Source: Flaviflexus massiliensis
GTDB lineage: Bacteria; Actinomycetota; Actinomycetes; Actinomycetales; Actinomycetaceae
Assembly (NCBI RefSeq): GCF_001375495.1
Contig: NZ_LN831058.1
Location: 310,001-374,000 of the forward strand
Direction: 5' to 3'
DNA length: 64,000 nucleotides
Below, piece after piece: positions 8,358 to 18,796 of the stretch. The translations under genes and the position numbers were made by a program. The notes under the pieces were generated by a model. That model did not search any database and had not been told where the DNA came from. It worked only from the letters and a program-made list of their open reading frames with translations. Numbering within the stretch: the stretch's first letter is position 1; the number at the start of each line of letters is the position of its first letter.

Positions 8358-8792
8358 CTAGTCGATGTTGGGCGAATTCTTGAGAGATTTCTGATCCAGA
8401 AGCAAAGCGGTCACCGCACCGAGCACGGCTCCTGCCGGAACGGTCAGCAGTAGCATCGCCGCTGTCACGTCACCGATCGCGTAAACGCCTTCCGCTGGGC
8501 CGAATTGGATGATGAGCAGACCAACGATTGCACCGAGGATCGCGCCGATGAACATAAACCTGCCGTACTTCGGTGCGCGCCTCGGGTTCGTCACGTAGAT
8601 CTCTTCCGATTCCTCAACCGAATCATCCTGCATGGACTCTCCCGCCTGTCCGGCTGCGATGGTTGGGTCAGGATCCTGGCAGAGCTCGGTTTGTGCCGCT
8701 TCGCCTGCCTGCACGGGTTGCTGAGGTGGCACGGGTGGCTCAAGCGGTTCTTCTGGCTTGCGCTGTTCGTGCTGCTCAGGCTGGTGATCCAT
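8358..8792 (-). CDS. Two-span membrane protein with acidic Pro/Gln-rich N-terminus
   Basis: 144 residues. Residues 1-65 are low-complexity (many P, E, Q) and strongly acidic. Basic residues (NPRRAPKYGR) then lead into two hydrophobic spans (about 79-98 and 107-133). The acidic part is therefore most likely cytoplasmic with a short external loop. I do not recognise a family. It lies between the SCP-like gene (2 nt away) and the ribonuclease gene (9 nt away) and is clearly part of the same transcription unit. The A/G-rich stretch before ATG 8792 (AACCGAAAGAAAGTAAGC) can serve as ribosome binding site. Confidence 0.7.
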   Translation of the reverse strand: MDHQPEQHEQRKPEEPLEPPVPPQQPVQAGEAAQTELCQDPDPTIAAGQAGESMQDDSVEESEEIYVTNPRRAPKYGRFMFIGAILGAIVGLLIIQFGPAEGVYAIGDVTAAMLLLTVPAGAVLGAVTALLLDQKSLKNSPNID

Positions 8793-8794
8793 GC

Positions 8795-9166
8795 TTACTT
8801 TCTTTCGGTTGTGCCCCGGCGTAACGGGAGGACAGCGGAAAGGTCTGCCCTCACTCCGGACGCTATTACCTTACCGGCACTGACGGCTTCCTCCCATTCC
8901 GTCTTCCCCGCGATGAGATCGAGCCACGTGTCGATATCGATCTCGACCACATTGGGTGGGGTGCCGCGAGTATGTCTCGGGCCAGCAATCGCCTGGACCG
9001 CACCAACGTAGGGAACTCTGATCTCGACGCTGCGTCCCGGGCTGAGGGCCGAGAGTTCTTCCAGCCCGCCCCGTCCCAGGGTCCGCTTCTCCCCCGCACT
9101 CAGTTCCTCGCCCGTTGCATATTTTGTCAGCAGGTCATCAAACACGATGGGGTCAATTCTGCGCAT
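8795..9166 (-). CDS. Sterol-carrier-like family protein (SCP_3 type)
   Basis: A 123-residue protein matching the actinobacterial 'sterol carrier family' orthologue found beside purF (Rv0807-like). Recognisable parts are the N-terminal helix [17 protein letters not shown], the strands [14 protein letters not shown] and the C-terminal [27 protein letters not shown], which resembles the SCP2 ligand-pocket end (xWxxLxxGxxxWxxAxxxG...xSG). Function unknown; the fold suggests binding of a hydrophobic or nucleotide-like ligand. No ribosome binding site precedes ATG 9166, but a TATTGT hexamer sits 7 nt upstream, so a leaderless transcript is likely. First gene of the purF-purM unit. Confidence 0.8.
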   Translation of the reverse strand: MRRIDPIVFDDLLTKYATGEELSAGEKRTLGRGGLEELSALSPGRSVEIRVPYVGAVQAIAGPRHTRGTPPNVVEIDIDTWLDLIAGKTEWEEAVSAGKVIASGVRADLSAVLPLRRGTTERK

Positions 9167-9173
9167 GGGTTTA

Positions 9174-9179
9174 ACAATA
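9174..9179 (-). promoter_or_regulatory. Putative leaderless -10 element of the SCP-like/purF/purM unit
   Basis: On the minus strand TATTGT, then 7 nt, then ATG 9166. TANNNT at this distance would place the transcription start on the A of ATG. A terminator hairpin (9181-9208) directly upstream leaves no room for a conventional leader. No clear -35 is seen because its place falls in the hairpin. Confidence 0.5.
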
Positions 9180-9180
9180 G

Positions 9181-9208
9181 CGGGGCGCCCACCGAAGTGG
9201 GCGCCCCG
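9181..9208 (-). terminator. Terminator hairpin after the 5'-nucleotidase gene
   Basis: A perfect 12-bp stem CGGGGCGCCCAC / GTGGGCGCCCCG around a CGAA loop (TTCG on the minus strand), 56 nt after the nucleotidase stop. The following sequence (CTATTGTTAAAC) is only mildly T-rich. It separates the nucleotidase from the SCP-like gene. Confidence 0.75.
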
Positions 9209-9264
9209 TGAGCATCGCTCTTTATTGCAGGCGCTTGGTCACCGTCGTGACCGTGCCTTGATTG

Positions 9265-11895
9265 TTAGCGGCGGACTGCCGGGGTGTCGATACCGTCACC
9301 GTTCCAGTCACCAACGAACACGGTGTCCGTAGCGCGACCGTAGCCCAGCACCTGGTCGGCGTTGCCACTCTTGAGCTGGTTGTTGAGGTAGAAGGTGTTG
9401 CCGCGGCGGACCGCGAACGTGTCGCCGCCCTTACCGTCCCAGTTACCAACAAACACGGTATCGTTCGTGCGTCCGTAGTGGAACGATACGTCGGCGTTGC
9501 CTCCGTTGAGCGAGTTCTTCACGTGGATGGTGTCACCGCGGCGGACCGCGAACGTGTCGCCGCCCTTACCGTCCCAGTTACCAACAAACACGGTATCGTT
9601 CGTGCGTCCGTAGTGGAACGATACGTCGGCGTTGCCTCCCTCGAGCGAGTTCTTCACGTGGATGGTGTCACCGCGTCGGACAGCGAGAGTATCCTTACCG
9701 TCGCCATCCCAGTCACCAACGAGAACATCGTCGGTTGCCTTGCCGTACTTGAAGACGGTGTCCGCGTTGCCGCCGGATACATCGTTCTTGACGAAGTATT
9801 CGTTGCCACGGCGAACAGCGAAGGTGTCCTTACCGTCCGCGTTCCAGTCACCGACCAGTACATCGTCTCCTGCCCGGCCGTAGCCGAACTCAATGGAGGC
9901 ATATGTGGAGGTCCAGTCGTTGGAGACGTAGAACCAGTTACCGACAGAGGGCTTGACCGGAGGAGTGGGCTCTTCCGGTTCTTCCGCGCCAGTGACCGTG
10001 ACGGAGACCGTCACGTCGGTGTCGACCGTGCCGTTTTCGAAAGTGGTGATGACCTGGAGATCGGCAGCACCCGATGCGGAGGCAGGGATCTGTGCATACA
10101 CGGTTGCGGTACCGGTGTTGTCACGGTTCGCAATCACGGAATTGTCGATGTTGGCGGAGCCGATCGAGGCACCATCGAGCTTGAGCTCAACCTTGGTCGG
10201 CTTCTTCTCTGCTCCGGTGAAGGTGAGCGAGGCGAGGTCGATGGTGGCGGTTTCACCAGCAACGAGCTCGTCGTGGCTGATACCAACGGAACGTTGTCCA
10301 GCCGGGATCTTGTCACCCTTGCCTGCCTTGAGGTAATCGACGTAACCCGCGAGATCAACGTAGCCGGTCTCGCGCAGGTTCGTGCCCTGCTCAAGGACGG
10401 TGAAGCCGTCCTGGCCGGTCAGGAGGAAGGTGTTCGAAGCAACGGTGTAGGTTGCGTCGCGGTCAACGGGTTCACCGTTGATCCACACACCGGTGATGAC
10501 ATCGGTGCCCTCGCCAGCGAAGACAGCATCGTCGGATGCCACTGCCTGGTCGTAGGTGAAGGTGATGTTATCGGACAGGCCAAGACGAAGGACCGGGCGG
10601 GAGGGGTTGTTCTGGAACTGCTGTTCCAGCATCGTGTACACCTGGTCGCCCGTGAGGTCGATCGTACCAATCGTGTTACCGAACGGCTGGGTCGCGTAGG
10701 CCTCACCGTAGGTCACCACACCGTCAACCGGGGTGTGGTCCATGTCGTGGCGGATACCACCTGGGTTGATGATGCCGAAGTCGGCTCCCATCTCAAACTT
10801 CGCGGCAACGTCAAGAGCTGCATTCGCGAGGTGGTTACCCATCGACGATTCGGTACCGCGGTTCGCGCCAAAGTCGGAACCGTTGTTGGTACCGCGCCAC
10901 GCATTATCGGTCGTTGTGGCGAGCTGTTCTCCACCGAGAACGTCTGCCTCCTTCTTAGCAGCCTCTACGAGTACAGCAATTTCAGCATCGGGGGTTACGG
11001 CCTTGTCGAGAGCAACAATGCTCCGATCGTCGATCCTGACCGCACCCTCAGTATCAACAGTCAGAGTGACGTGAGCAAATGCTTCACCGTACTGGCCGCC
11101 CTGAACGATCGGGGCACCGGAAGCGGTCTGGGTCTGCGACTGGACGTGAGTGTGACCAGCAAAGACAACATCGACGTTGTCACCCAGGTTCGCGGCCGCC
11201 TCGTTACCCTCGTGGAAGAGCGCAACAACGACATCGGCTTCGCCGTTGTCTGGGTTACCGTCCTTGAGCTGCGCTGCGACCTCGTCGGTCTTTGCCACCG
11301 GATCAGTAAAGGTCAGACCCTCAACGCCGCCCTTGGCGACAATGTCGGGGGTGGTGGAGGTGACGGTGCCAACGAATGCGACGGAAACACCGTCGTATTC
11401 CTTGATCTCGTACGGAGGGGTGGAGATTTCCGTAGCCCCTTCAACGTTCGCACCGAGGTAGGAGAAGTCGACTGCGGGGATCACGCGGCCGGTGAGGTCT
11501 GCGTAGCCCTGGTCAAATTCGTGGTTACCAACAGCGGAGACGTCCAGACCCATCGCGTCGAGAATATCGAGCGTGGGCTGATCGTTAGCGATCGACGAAA
11601 CATAGGCAGATCCGCCGATGTTGTCACCGGCGGATACGAAAGCAGTGTTCGGGTTAGCCGCCCGAATCGCATCAATCTGGGTGGCGAGATACGGGGCGGT
11701 TTCAATGTAGCCGTGGAAGTCGGTAACTCCCACGAGGTCAATGGTGACCGGTTCGGTATTCGTGTTCTGTGGCTTCAGGCTGTCGCCCTCATCCGCAGGT
11801 GCTGCGGATGCTGGGGCTGCGAATCCCGTTGCGGCAATGGCAACGGAGGCAACTACAGCGATTGGGCGCCGTGAGCCCAGTAGGTGAGTTCTCAT
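9265..11895 (-). CDS. Secreted bifunctional metallophosphatase/5'-nucleotidase with C-terminal 45-residue repeats
   Basis: 876 residues from ATG 11895 (GAGGAAG six nt upstream; the GTG just before is less well placed). Signal peptide about 1-32 (ends ASA-AP). The metallophosphatase domain (about 50-300) has the metal motifs VTDFHGYI, SAGDNIGGS, GNHEFDQG and GHTHVQS. The 5'-nucleotidase C-terminal domain spans about 330-530 (NPGGIRHDMD, QPFGNTIGTIDLTGDQ). A beta-sandwich-like linker and a Pro/Glu hinge (EEPEEPTPPVKP) follow. Residues about 652-875 are five 45-residue repeats. It should dephosphorylate extracellular nucleotides for uptake. No LPXTG motif is seen, so the repeats may attach it to the wall. 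Downstream hairpin at 9181-9208. Confidence 0.93.
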   Translation of the reverse strand: MRTHLLGSRRPIAVVASVAIAATGFAAPASAAPADEGDSLKPQNTNTEPVTIDLVGVTDFHGYIETAPYLATQIDAIRAANPNTAFVSAGDNIGGSAYVSSIANDQPTLDILDAMGLDVSAVGNHEFDQGYADLTGRVIPAVDFSYLGANVEGATEISTPPYEIKEYDGVSVAFVGTVTSTTPDIVAKGGVEGLTFTDPVAKTDEVAAQLKDGNPDNGEADVVVALFHEGNEAAANLGDNVDVVFAGHTHVQSQTQTASGAPIVQGGQYGEAFAHVTLTVDTEGAVRIDDRSIVALDKAVTPDAEIAVLVEAAKKEADVLGGEQLATTTDNAWRGTNNGSDFGANRGTESSMGNHLANAALDVAAKFEMGADFGIINPGGIRHDMDHTPVDGVVTYGEAYATQPFGNTIGTIDLTGDQVYTMLEQQFQNNPSRPVLRLGLSDNITFTYDQAVASDDAVFAGEGTDVITGVWINGEPVDRDATYTVASNTFLLTGQDGFTVLEQGTNLRETGYVDLAGYVDYLKAGKGDKIPAGQRSVGISHDELVAGETATIDLASLTFTGAEKKPTKVELKLDGASIGSANIDNSVIANRDNTGTATVYAQIPASASGAADLQVITTFENGTVDTDVTVSVTVTGAEEPEEPTPPVKPSVGNWFYVSNDWTSTYASIEFGYGRAGDDVLVGDWNADGKDTFAVRRGNEYFVKNDVSGGNADTVFKYGKATDDVLVGDWDGDGKDTLAVRRGDTIHVKNSLEGGNADVSFHYGRTNDTVFVGNWDGKGGDTFAVRRGDTIHVKNSLNGGNADVSFHYGRTNDTVFVGNWDGKGGDTFAVRRGNTFYLNNQLKSGNADQVLGYGRATDTVFVGDWNGDGIDTPAVRR
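9268..9939 (-). repeat. Five tandem 45-residue (135-nt) coding repeats
   Basis: Five units at 9805-9939, 9670-9804, 9535-9669, 9400-9534 and 9268-9399 (the last lacks the final Gly). Each unit reads roughly N/DxxxVKNxxxGGNADxxFxYG, then RxxDTVFVGxWDGxGxDTxAVRRG. The GDWNGDGxD core resembles calcium-binding FG-GAP/VCBS loops. Units three and four differ by one residue and are nearly identical in DNA, a sign of recent duplication or gene conversion. Confidence 0.9.
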
Positions 11896-12098
11896 CACTT
11901 ACTTCCTCTTCAATGAATGAAATATGACACACTTAACATACCTTGAAAGCATTAACCCCGGGTTAATTTTTTTGAACGACAAGGTGCCAACCAGCACCAC
12001 ATCGTATATTCGCCATCACAGCTGGTGAGTTCCGATAATCGGGCAAATTGGCCCTTACAATCTCCTTAATAGATTGATGACCGGGAAGGATAGGCACC

Positions 12099-13772
12099 AT
12101 GGAAGCTCAACTCACACTCACCGGGACACCAGTCGTACCCGGCATCGCCTACGCCAAGACTGCCTGGGTGCAGGGCGTTGCCGAACCAGCCGAGGAAGCA
12201 CCGGACCTCCCGGAAGCCGAGCGCGAGGCTGCCCAGGACCACTTTGTGACCTCCGCAGACACGGTTTCGCAGCGCCTTCTCACCCGTGCTGCGAGCATGG
12301 TGGGCACCGCCTCGGACATCCTTGCCGTCTCCGCCGGCTTTGCGAAAGACAAGGGGTGGCGCAAGGAAGTCGCGAAACGCATTACGGCGGGCACTCCTCC
12401 AGTTCAGGCAGTCACCCAAGCCACCCAGCTCTTTGCCGATATCTTCAAGAGCCAGGGCGGCCTCATGGAGGAGCGGGTCACGGACCTCATGGATATGAGG
12501 AACCGCGTGATCGCGGAGCTTGAGGGACGTCCCGAACCCGGCATCCCCACACCCGATGAGCCCATTATTCTTCTCGCCGATGATCTGGCCCCCGCAGATA
12601 CTGCCGGCCTCGACCCCGAACTCATTCTCGGCATTATTACTCGCCTGGGAGGGCCCACTTCTCACACGTCGATTATTTGCCGGCAGCTCTCCATCCCCTG
12701 CATCGTCGCCGCGCGCGAACTCGACGCCGTCCCCGATGGGAAGCTGCTCATCATGGACGGCGACTCGGGTGAGTATTCGGTCGATCCTGACAAGGAAGAA
12801 GCGCAGGCGATTGCCCACGAGGATTCTCTTCGCAGGCAGCGGGCTAGAGAGTGGCGCGGTCCCTCACAGACCCTCGACGGTGTCCCCGTTGAACTGCTCG
12901 CCAACATCCAGGACCGTGCAAGCGCCCTCCGTGCCGAAGAAACCGAAGCTGTCGGTATCGGCCTGTTCCGTACCGAACTGTCCTTCCTCAACACTCCGGT
13001 TGAGCCCTCCCTCGAGGACCAGACCGCTCTCTACAGTTCCGTTTTCAGCAGCTTCCCGGGCGGCAAGATCGTTGTTCGCACGCTCGATGCCGGATCGGAT
13101 AAGCCGGTCGCCTTTGCTTCCGTACCCAACGAAGAGAACCCCGCACTCGGCGTGCGCGGACTGCGCACCTCGGGTATCGATGAGGGCCTGCTCCTGCGCC
13201 AGATCGATGCTCTCGTAACCGCCTCGGCGGGGCATGATGGACCAAACTGGATCATGGCACCCATGGTTTCAACCGTGGCGGAGGCCCGCTGGTTTGCCTC
13301 CCTGATCCGCGAACGCGGACTCAAGGCCGGCATCATGATCGAAGTTCCCGCAGCCGCCCTCATGATCGATCAGTTCTTGGAAGAAGTCGATTTCGTTTCC
13401 ATCGGAACAAACGATCTGACGCAGTATGTCATGGCAGCGGATCGTAACAACGCGAACCTGGCGACCTATACCGATAACTGGCAGCCCGCGGTCCTCACAC
13501 TCATCAACTGGATTGCCCAGGCCGGCATCCGCCACGGCAAACCCGTTGGCGTGTGCGGTGAGGCAGCGGCCGACCCGAACCTGGCCGCGGTCCTGCTCGG
13601 CATGGGAGTCACCTCCCTATCCATGGCCTCCGGAGCAATCTCGTACGTGGGTTCGCGCCTATCCGAGGTGACGATGGAACAGTGCCAGCAGGCGGCCGAG
13701 GCCGTCCTTCAAGCACCCGACCCGATCGCCGCGCGCCAGGCCGCTGCCGCGGCCCTGGGCAGCGCCCACTGA
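12099..13772 (+). CDS. ptsI: Phosphoenolpyruvate-protein phosphotransferase (PTS enzyme I)
   Basis: First enzyme of the sugar phosphotransferase system: autophosphorylates from PEP and passes the phosphate to HPr. 557 residues, close to the usual 570. Domains: HPr-binding/swivel N-domain (1-220) with active-site His189 in GGPTSHTSI (most members have GGRTSHTAI, so Arg-to-Pro here), and the PEP-binding barrel with FRTELSFL, DFVSIGTNDLTQY and the catalytic-Cys loop GVCGEAAADP. ATG with GGGAAGGA upstream. Monocistronic; ptsH is not in the window. The Pro next to the active His is unusual and worth a family comparison, but all other signatures are intact. Confidence 0.93.
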   Translation: MEAQLTLTGTPVVPGIAYAKTAWVQGVAEPAEEAPDLPEAEREAAQDHFVTSADTVSQRLLTRAASMVGTASDILAVSAGFAKDKGWRKEVAKRITAGTPPVQAVTQATQLFADIFKSQGGLMEERVTDLMDMRNRVIAELEGRPEPGIPTPDEPIILLADDLAPADTAGLDPELILGIITRLGGPTSHTSIICRQLSIPCIVAARELDAVPDGKLLIMDGDSGEYSVDPDKEEAQAIAHEDSLRRQRAREWRGPSQTLDGVPVELLANIQDRASALRAEETEAVGIGLFRTELSFLNTPVEPSLEDQTALYSSVFSSFPGGKIVVRTLDAGSDKPVAFASVPNEENPALGVRGLRTSGIDEGLLLRQIDALVTASAGHDGPNWIMAPMVSTVAEARWFASLIRERGLKAGIMIEVPAAALMIDQFLEEVDFVSIGTNDLTQYVMAADRNNANLATYTDNWQPAVLTLINWIAQAGIRHGKPVGVCGEAAADPNLAAVLLGMGVTSLSMASGAISYVGSRLSEVTMEQCQQAAEAVLQAPDPIAARQAAAAALGSAH

Positions 13773-13821
13773 CGGACAATCAACTCCCGAGCCCACCTCC
13801 AAAACCCACTAAACCGATTCT

Positions 13822-13856
13822 TTCTCCCTAGAACGACAAGCACCTTCTAGGGAGAA
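13822..13856 (+). terminator. Terminator hairpin after ptsI
   Basis: A perfect 12-bp stem TTCTCCCTAGAA / TTCTAGGGAGAA around an 11-nt loop, 50 nt after the ptsI stop, followed by GTGTTTCC. Only a short T-run. Confidence 0.7.
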
Positions 13857-13935
13857 GTGTTTCCGACCGAAAATCGCATGGGCACACCGATGGAAGGCAC
13901 TCCCCGACCACGTAGGGCTCACTCCCGCACGCATA

Positions 13936-13974
13936 AAGGTCACCCCGCACGATTCATGTGCGGGGGTGACCCTT
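13936..13974 (-). terminator. Terminator hairpin after gdhA
   Basis: Arms AAGGTCACCCCGCAC (13936-13950) and GTGCGGGGGTGACCCTT (13958-13974) pair almost perfectly around a 7-nt loop. On the minus strand the hairpin ends in CCTTTATG. It lies 33 nt downstream of the gdhA stop. Confidence 0.75.
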
Positions 13975-14007
13975 ACTGAGCTAGCTAATCGAGCCCACTT
14001 ACTTTTC

Positions 14008-15372
<1,365 letters not shown>

Positions 15373-15488
15373 TCATCAGGGGTTTTCTTGACACAATCAT
15401 CCACTGCGAAATAGTCCACAAAACCAAAAGTTTCCCAAGAGGAAAGCTTGTCACTAGGGTGCTTTTTAGGAAAGTGGCGGAAATAAGC

Positions 15489-15540
15489 CACTCCCCCACG
15501 TTTGAGGTCCGATTAAGAACCGGTCACGAACGTGAGGGAG
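15489..15540 (-). terminator. Long hairpin after purL
   Basis: Arms ACTCCCCCACGTT (15489-15501) and AACGTGAGGGAGT (15528-15540) pair with one mismatch around a 26-nt loop, 36 nt beyond the purL stop on the minus strand. The downstream T-run is weak (GGCTTATTTCC). Confidence 0.55.
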
Positions 15541-15575
15541 TGCATTATAGGACGTTATGCGTTTTTTGGCAAATC

Positions 15576-17834
15576 CTAGGCCTGGGGTGCTCGAGGAGTG
15601 GGACCGACCAGTTCGTCAATGAGGAAAGAATATGTTTCCTCACCGTCGATGACGAGTCGATCGCCGCCCGTGGTGCCGATCCGAGCGGCGGTCACGCCCT
15701 CTGCTTCGGCGGCCGCTGTCACGGCCGGCAGGAGGTGCTCGGGAACCGCAACCACGGCACGTGCCTGGGTTTCGGAGAACAGTGCCGTGAAGTCATCCAC
15801 GCCGAGTGGCTGGAGGTCGATCGAGGCACCGATCCGGTGGCGGAGAACCATGTCGGTCAGGGTCTGGATGAGACCACCGTTCGAAACGTCGTGAGAGGCA
15901 GAAACAACATCGGCCTCAGCGAGCGCAATGAGGACGTTGGCAAGGGCAACTTCCTTACCGAAATCGACCTGGGGCGGGAGCCCTCCCACGTGGTCGTGGA
16001 TGGCACGCGCCCACGCTGAACCGTCGAACTCTTCAGCGACGTCGCCCAGGGCGACGATCGCGAGGCCTTCCTCGAACCATCCCGAGGGTCGGGCGGCCGC
16101 AACGTTGTCGAGGACGCCGAGCATGCCCACCACGGGAGTGGGGTTGATCGACTTGTCACCGGAGGAGTTGTAGAGCGATACGTTGCCTCCCGTGACGGGG
16201 ATGCCGAGCTCGGCACAGCCGTCCGCGAGGCCTTCCATTGCGGTCACGAGCTGCCACATAAGGTCCGGGTTCTCCGGGTTACCGAAGTTCAGGCAGTCGG
16301 AGATCGCGCGAGGGCGGGCACCGACCGTGGCAACGTTTCGGTAGGACTCAGCAAGCGCTTGGCGGGCACCGTTGTATGGATCCAGCTTCGTGTACCACCC
16401 GTTCGCGTCGGTCGACAAGGCGACACCGCGTCCCGTTTCCTCGTCCACGCGGATCACACCGGCATCGTCCGGCTGTGCGAGAGCCGTGTTGCCGCGCACG
16501 AAGCGGTCGTACTGACTTGTCACCCAGTCCTTGGGTGCCTGGTTGGGGGAATGAAGGAGGGTGATGATCTGCTCCCGCAGCTCTACACCAGAAGCGGGGC
16601 GTGCCAGCGAGTCGGTGGTGTCTGCCTGGAGAGCATCCTGCCATGCGGGGCGCGCGTAGCGACGGTCGTAGACCGGCCCATCAACAGCCACGGTCTTCGG
16701 GTCCACATCAACGATTCGGTGACCCTCGTGGTCGATCGTGAGGCGGCCATCTCCAGTCACTTCACCGATGATGGAGGCTTCCACTTCCCACTTGGCGATG
16801 ATCGCCATGAACTCGTCAAGGTTCTCCGGAGTCACGACCGCCATCATCCGTTCCTGGGATTCGGACATGAGGATCTCGCCAGCATTCAGAGTCGAGTCAC
16901 GTAGGAGCACCTCTTCGAGGTTGACGTGCATGCCCGAGTTACCGTTCGCGGCCAGCTCCGAGGTTGCACAAGAAATGCCTGCCGCACCCAGGTCCTGGAT
17001 GGCTTCGACGAGTCCCGCCTGGAACAGCTCCATGCAGCATTCGATGAGGATCTTCTCCATGAACGGGTCACCCACCTGCACGGAGGGACGCTTCGTGGGC
17101 ATGCCGCCCTCGAAAGCCTGCGAGGAGAGGATGGAGGCACCACCGATGCCGTCACCGCCGGTGCGAGCACCGAACAGCACAACCTTGTTGCCCACACCTT
17201 CGGCATTGGCCAGGTGAATGTCTTCGTGGCGGAGCACGCCAACCGCGAGCGCGTTAACGAGCGGGTTGCCCTGGTAGGAGCGGTCGAATTCGACCTCGCC
17301 TCCGATGTTGGGCAGGCCAAGGCTGTTGCCGTAACCGGCGATGCCGGCAATGGCGCCATTGGCAACGCGCCACGTGTCGGCCTCGTTCGGGTCACCGAAG
17401 CGCAACTGGTCCATGACCGCAACCGGGCGTGCACCCATCGCAATAATGTCGCGGACGATGCCACCCACACCCGTGGCCGCACCCTGGTAGGGCTCCACGT
17501 AGGAGGGCGAGTTGTGGGATTCAACCTTGAAGGTCACGGCCCAGCCGTCACCCACGTCCACCACGCCGGCGTTCTGTCCCATGCCGACCAGGAGGTGCTT
17601 GCGCATGTGTTCGGTGGTCTTCTTCCCGAACTGGGCCGACAGGTGCTTCTTGGAGGACTTGTAGGAGCAGTGCTCGGACCACATGACCGAGTACATGGCG
17701 AGCTCCGCATTGGTGGGGCGCCGTCCGAGTAGCCCGACGATGCGCTCGTACTCGTCGTCTTTCAATCCGAGTGCCGCGTACGGCATCTCTTCGTCGGGGG
17801 TCGCAAAAGCGTTCTCAACGGTGTCGTGAATCAT
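15576..17834 (-). CDS. purL: Phosphoribosylformylglycinamidine synthase subunit PurL
   Basis: ATP-dependent synthetase subunit that makes FGAM from FGAR using ammonia delivered by PurQ. 752 residues, the small-PurL type that works with PurQ and PurS. Conserved stretches: [13 protein letters not shown] near residue 55 (catalytic His), [11 protein letters not shown]-like [20 protein letters not shown], and the C-terminal half repeats the fold (SHDVSNGGL). ATG 17834 overlaps the purQ stop by 4 nt. Last gene of purC-purS-purQ-purL. Nothing unusual. Confidence 0.96.
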   Translation of the reverse strand: MIHDTVENAFATPDEEMPYAALGLKDDEYERIVGLLGRRPTNAELAMYSVMWSEHCSYKSSKKHLSAQFGKKTTEHMRKHLLVGMGQNAGVVDVGDGWAVTFKVESHNSPSYVEPYQGAATGVGGIVRDIIAMGARPVAVMDQLRFGDPNEADTWRVANGAIAGIAGYGNSLGLPNIGGEVEFDRSYQGNPLVNALAVGVLRHEDIHLANAEGVGNKVVLFGARTGGDGIGGASILSSQAFEGGMPTKRPSVQVGDPFMEKILIECCMELFQAGLVEAIQDLGAAGISCATSELAANGNSGMHVNLEEVLLRDSTLNAGEILMSESQERMMAVVTPENLDEFMAIIAKWEVEASIIGEVTGDGRLTIDHEGHRIVDVDPKTVAVDGPVYDRRYARPAWQDALQADTTDSLARPASGVELREQIITLLHSPNQAPKDWVTSQYDRFVRGNTALAQPDDAGVIRVDEETGRGVALSTDANGWYTKLDPYNGARQALAESYRNVATVGARPRAISDCLNFGNPENPDLMWQLVTAMEGLADGCAELGIPVTGGNVSLYNSSGDKSINPTPVVGMLGVLDNVAAARPSGWFEEGLAIVALGDVAEEFDGSAWARAIHDHVGGLPPQVDFGKEVALANVLIALAEADVVSASHDVSNGGLIQTLTDMVLRHRIGASIDLQPLGVDDFTALFSETQARAVVAVPEHLLPAVTAAAEAEGVTAARIGTTGGDRLVIDGEETYSFLIDELVGPTPRAPQA

Positions 17835-18520
17835 CGCAGAACTCCCATCACTGACTGGAAGAGGGTGAGGCCGTCAATGCCGGTGCGGATGCCGCTCGCA
17901 CTGTCGGGGCCGAAGCCCTTTTCGACCGCGTGTTCGGGGTGGGGCATGAGCCCCACAACGTTGCCCGCGGCGTTGGTGATGCCGGCAATGTTGTTGCGGG
18001 AGCCATTGGGGTTGACTTCCGTGTAGCGGAAAACGACCCGGCCTTCGCCTTCCAGTTCGGCAATCATTTCATCGTGCGCCTGGAAGGAACCTTCACCGTT
18101 CTTGAGCGGGATCGTGATCTCGGCGTTCTGCTCGAAGCCGTTGGTCCACGCGGTCCCGTTATTTTCCACAACGAGCTTCTGTTCGCGGCAAATAAACTTT
18201 TGGTGATCGTTGCGAATGAGTGCGCCCGGCAGCAGACCTGCCTCGCACAGCACCTGGAAACCATTGCAAATACCCAGGACCGGCATACCACCATTCGCAC
18301 GCTCAATGACTGATCCCATGACGGGAGCAAGCGCGGCGATTGCTCCGCAGCGCAGGTAGTCGCCGTAGGAGAATCCGCCGGGGATGATGACCGCGTCAAC
18401 ATCCTTGAGGTCGGTGTCAGCGTGCCACAGGTCGACGGCTTCGCCGCCCGCGATCCTCACTGCCCGTTTCGCATCCCCCTCATCGAGAGTCCCGGGGAAA
18501 GTAATGACTCCGACTTTCAC
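17831..18520 (-). CDS. purQ: Phosphoribosylformylglycinamidine synthase, glutaminase subunit PurQ
   Basis: Class I glutamine amidotransferase that releases ammonia from glutamine for PurL. 229 residues, normal. The nucleophile is in [19 protein letters not shown], and the His-Glu pair in MPHPEHAVE near residue 205. GTG start (18520) overlaps the purS stop by 4 nt, and its own stop overlaps purL by 4 nt, so synthesis of the three subunits is translationally coupled, which fits a stoichiometric PurL-PurQ-PurS complex. Confidence 0.96.
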   Translation of the reverse strand: MKVGVITFPGTLDEGDAKRAVRIAGGEAVDLWHADTDLKDVDAVIIPGGFSYGDYLRCGAIAALAPVMGSVIERANGGMPVLGICNGFQVLCEAGLLPGALIRNDHQKFICREQKLVVENNGTAWTNGFEQNAEITIPLKNGEGSFQAHDEMIAELEGEGRVVFRYTEVNPNGSRNNIAGITNAAGNVVGLMPHPEHAVEKGFGPDSASGIRTGIDGLTLFQSVMGVLR

Positions 18521-18768
18521 TTTTCCCCCGCATAAACGCCGACAACGTCTTCGATCACGGGGTTGGAGAGCACGGTCTCGGCGGCCTTTCGTGCGGCCTC
18601 GAGAGCTTCCTCGGTGACGTCTCCATCAACGGCTAGCTCGAACCGCTTGCCTTGGCGTACGCCACCGAAGACGGTGATTCCTTGATGTGGCAGTGCCCCC
18701 GCGATGGCCTTGCCCTGGGGGTCAAGGATCTCAGGCTTTGGCATGACTTCTACAATGATGCGTCCCAT
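18517..18768 (-). CDS. purS: Phosphoribosylformylglycinamidine synthase subunit PurS
   Basis: An 83-residue small subunit that bridges PurQ and PurL in the FGAM synthase complex. Typical features: [21 protein letters not shown] at the N-terminus (positions 6-26), then [14 protein letters not shown] and a C-terminal helix ending [17 protein letters not shown] start 28 nt after the purC stop. The stop overlaps purQ. Standard gene. Confidence 0.95.
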   Translation of the reverse strand: MGRIIVEVMPKPEILDPQGKAIAGALPHQGITVFGGVRQGKRFELAVDGDVTEEALEAARKAAETVLSNPVIEDVVGVYAGEK

Positions 18769-18796
18769 GGGAACAACTGTAGCGTTTAGCCCCTAC

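Noticed and set aside
9268-9939. Regular 135-bp repeats considered as a CRISPR or minisatellite array
   Set aside because: The repeats are in frame, span the C-terminus of the nucleotidase and have no unique spacers.
9262-11874. 870-codon open frame on the plus strand opposite the 5'-nucleotidase
   Set aside because: It is the antisense of a gene with signal peptide, metal motifs and repeats. Its translation is Val/Arg/Gly-rich with no recognisable domain, as expected for a shadow frame.
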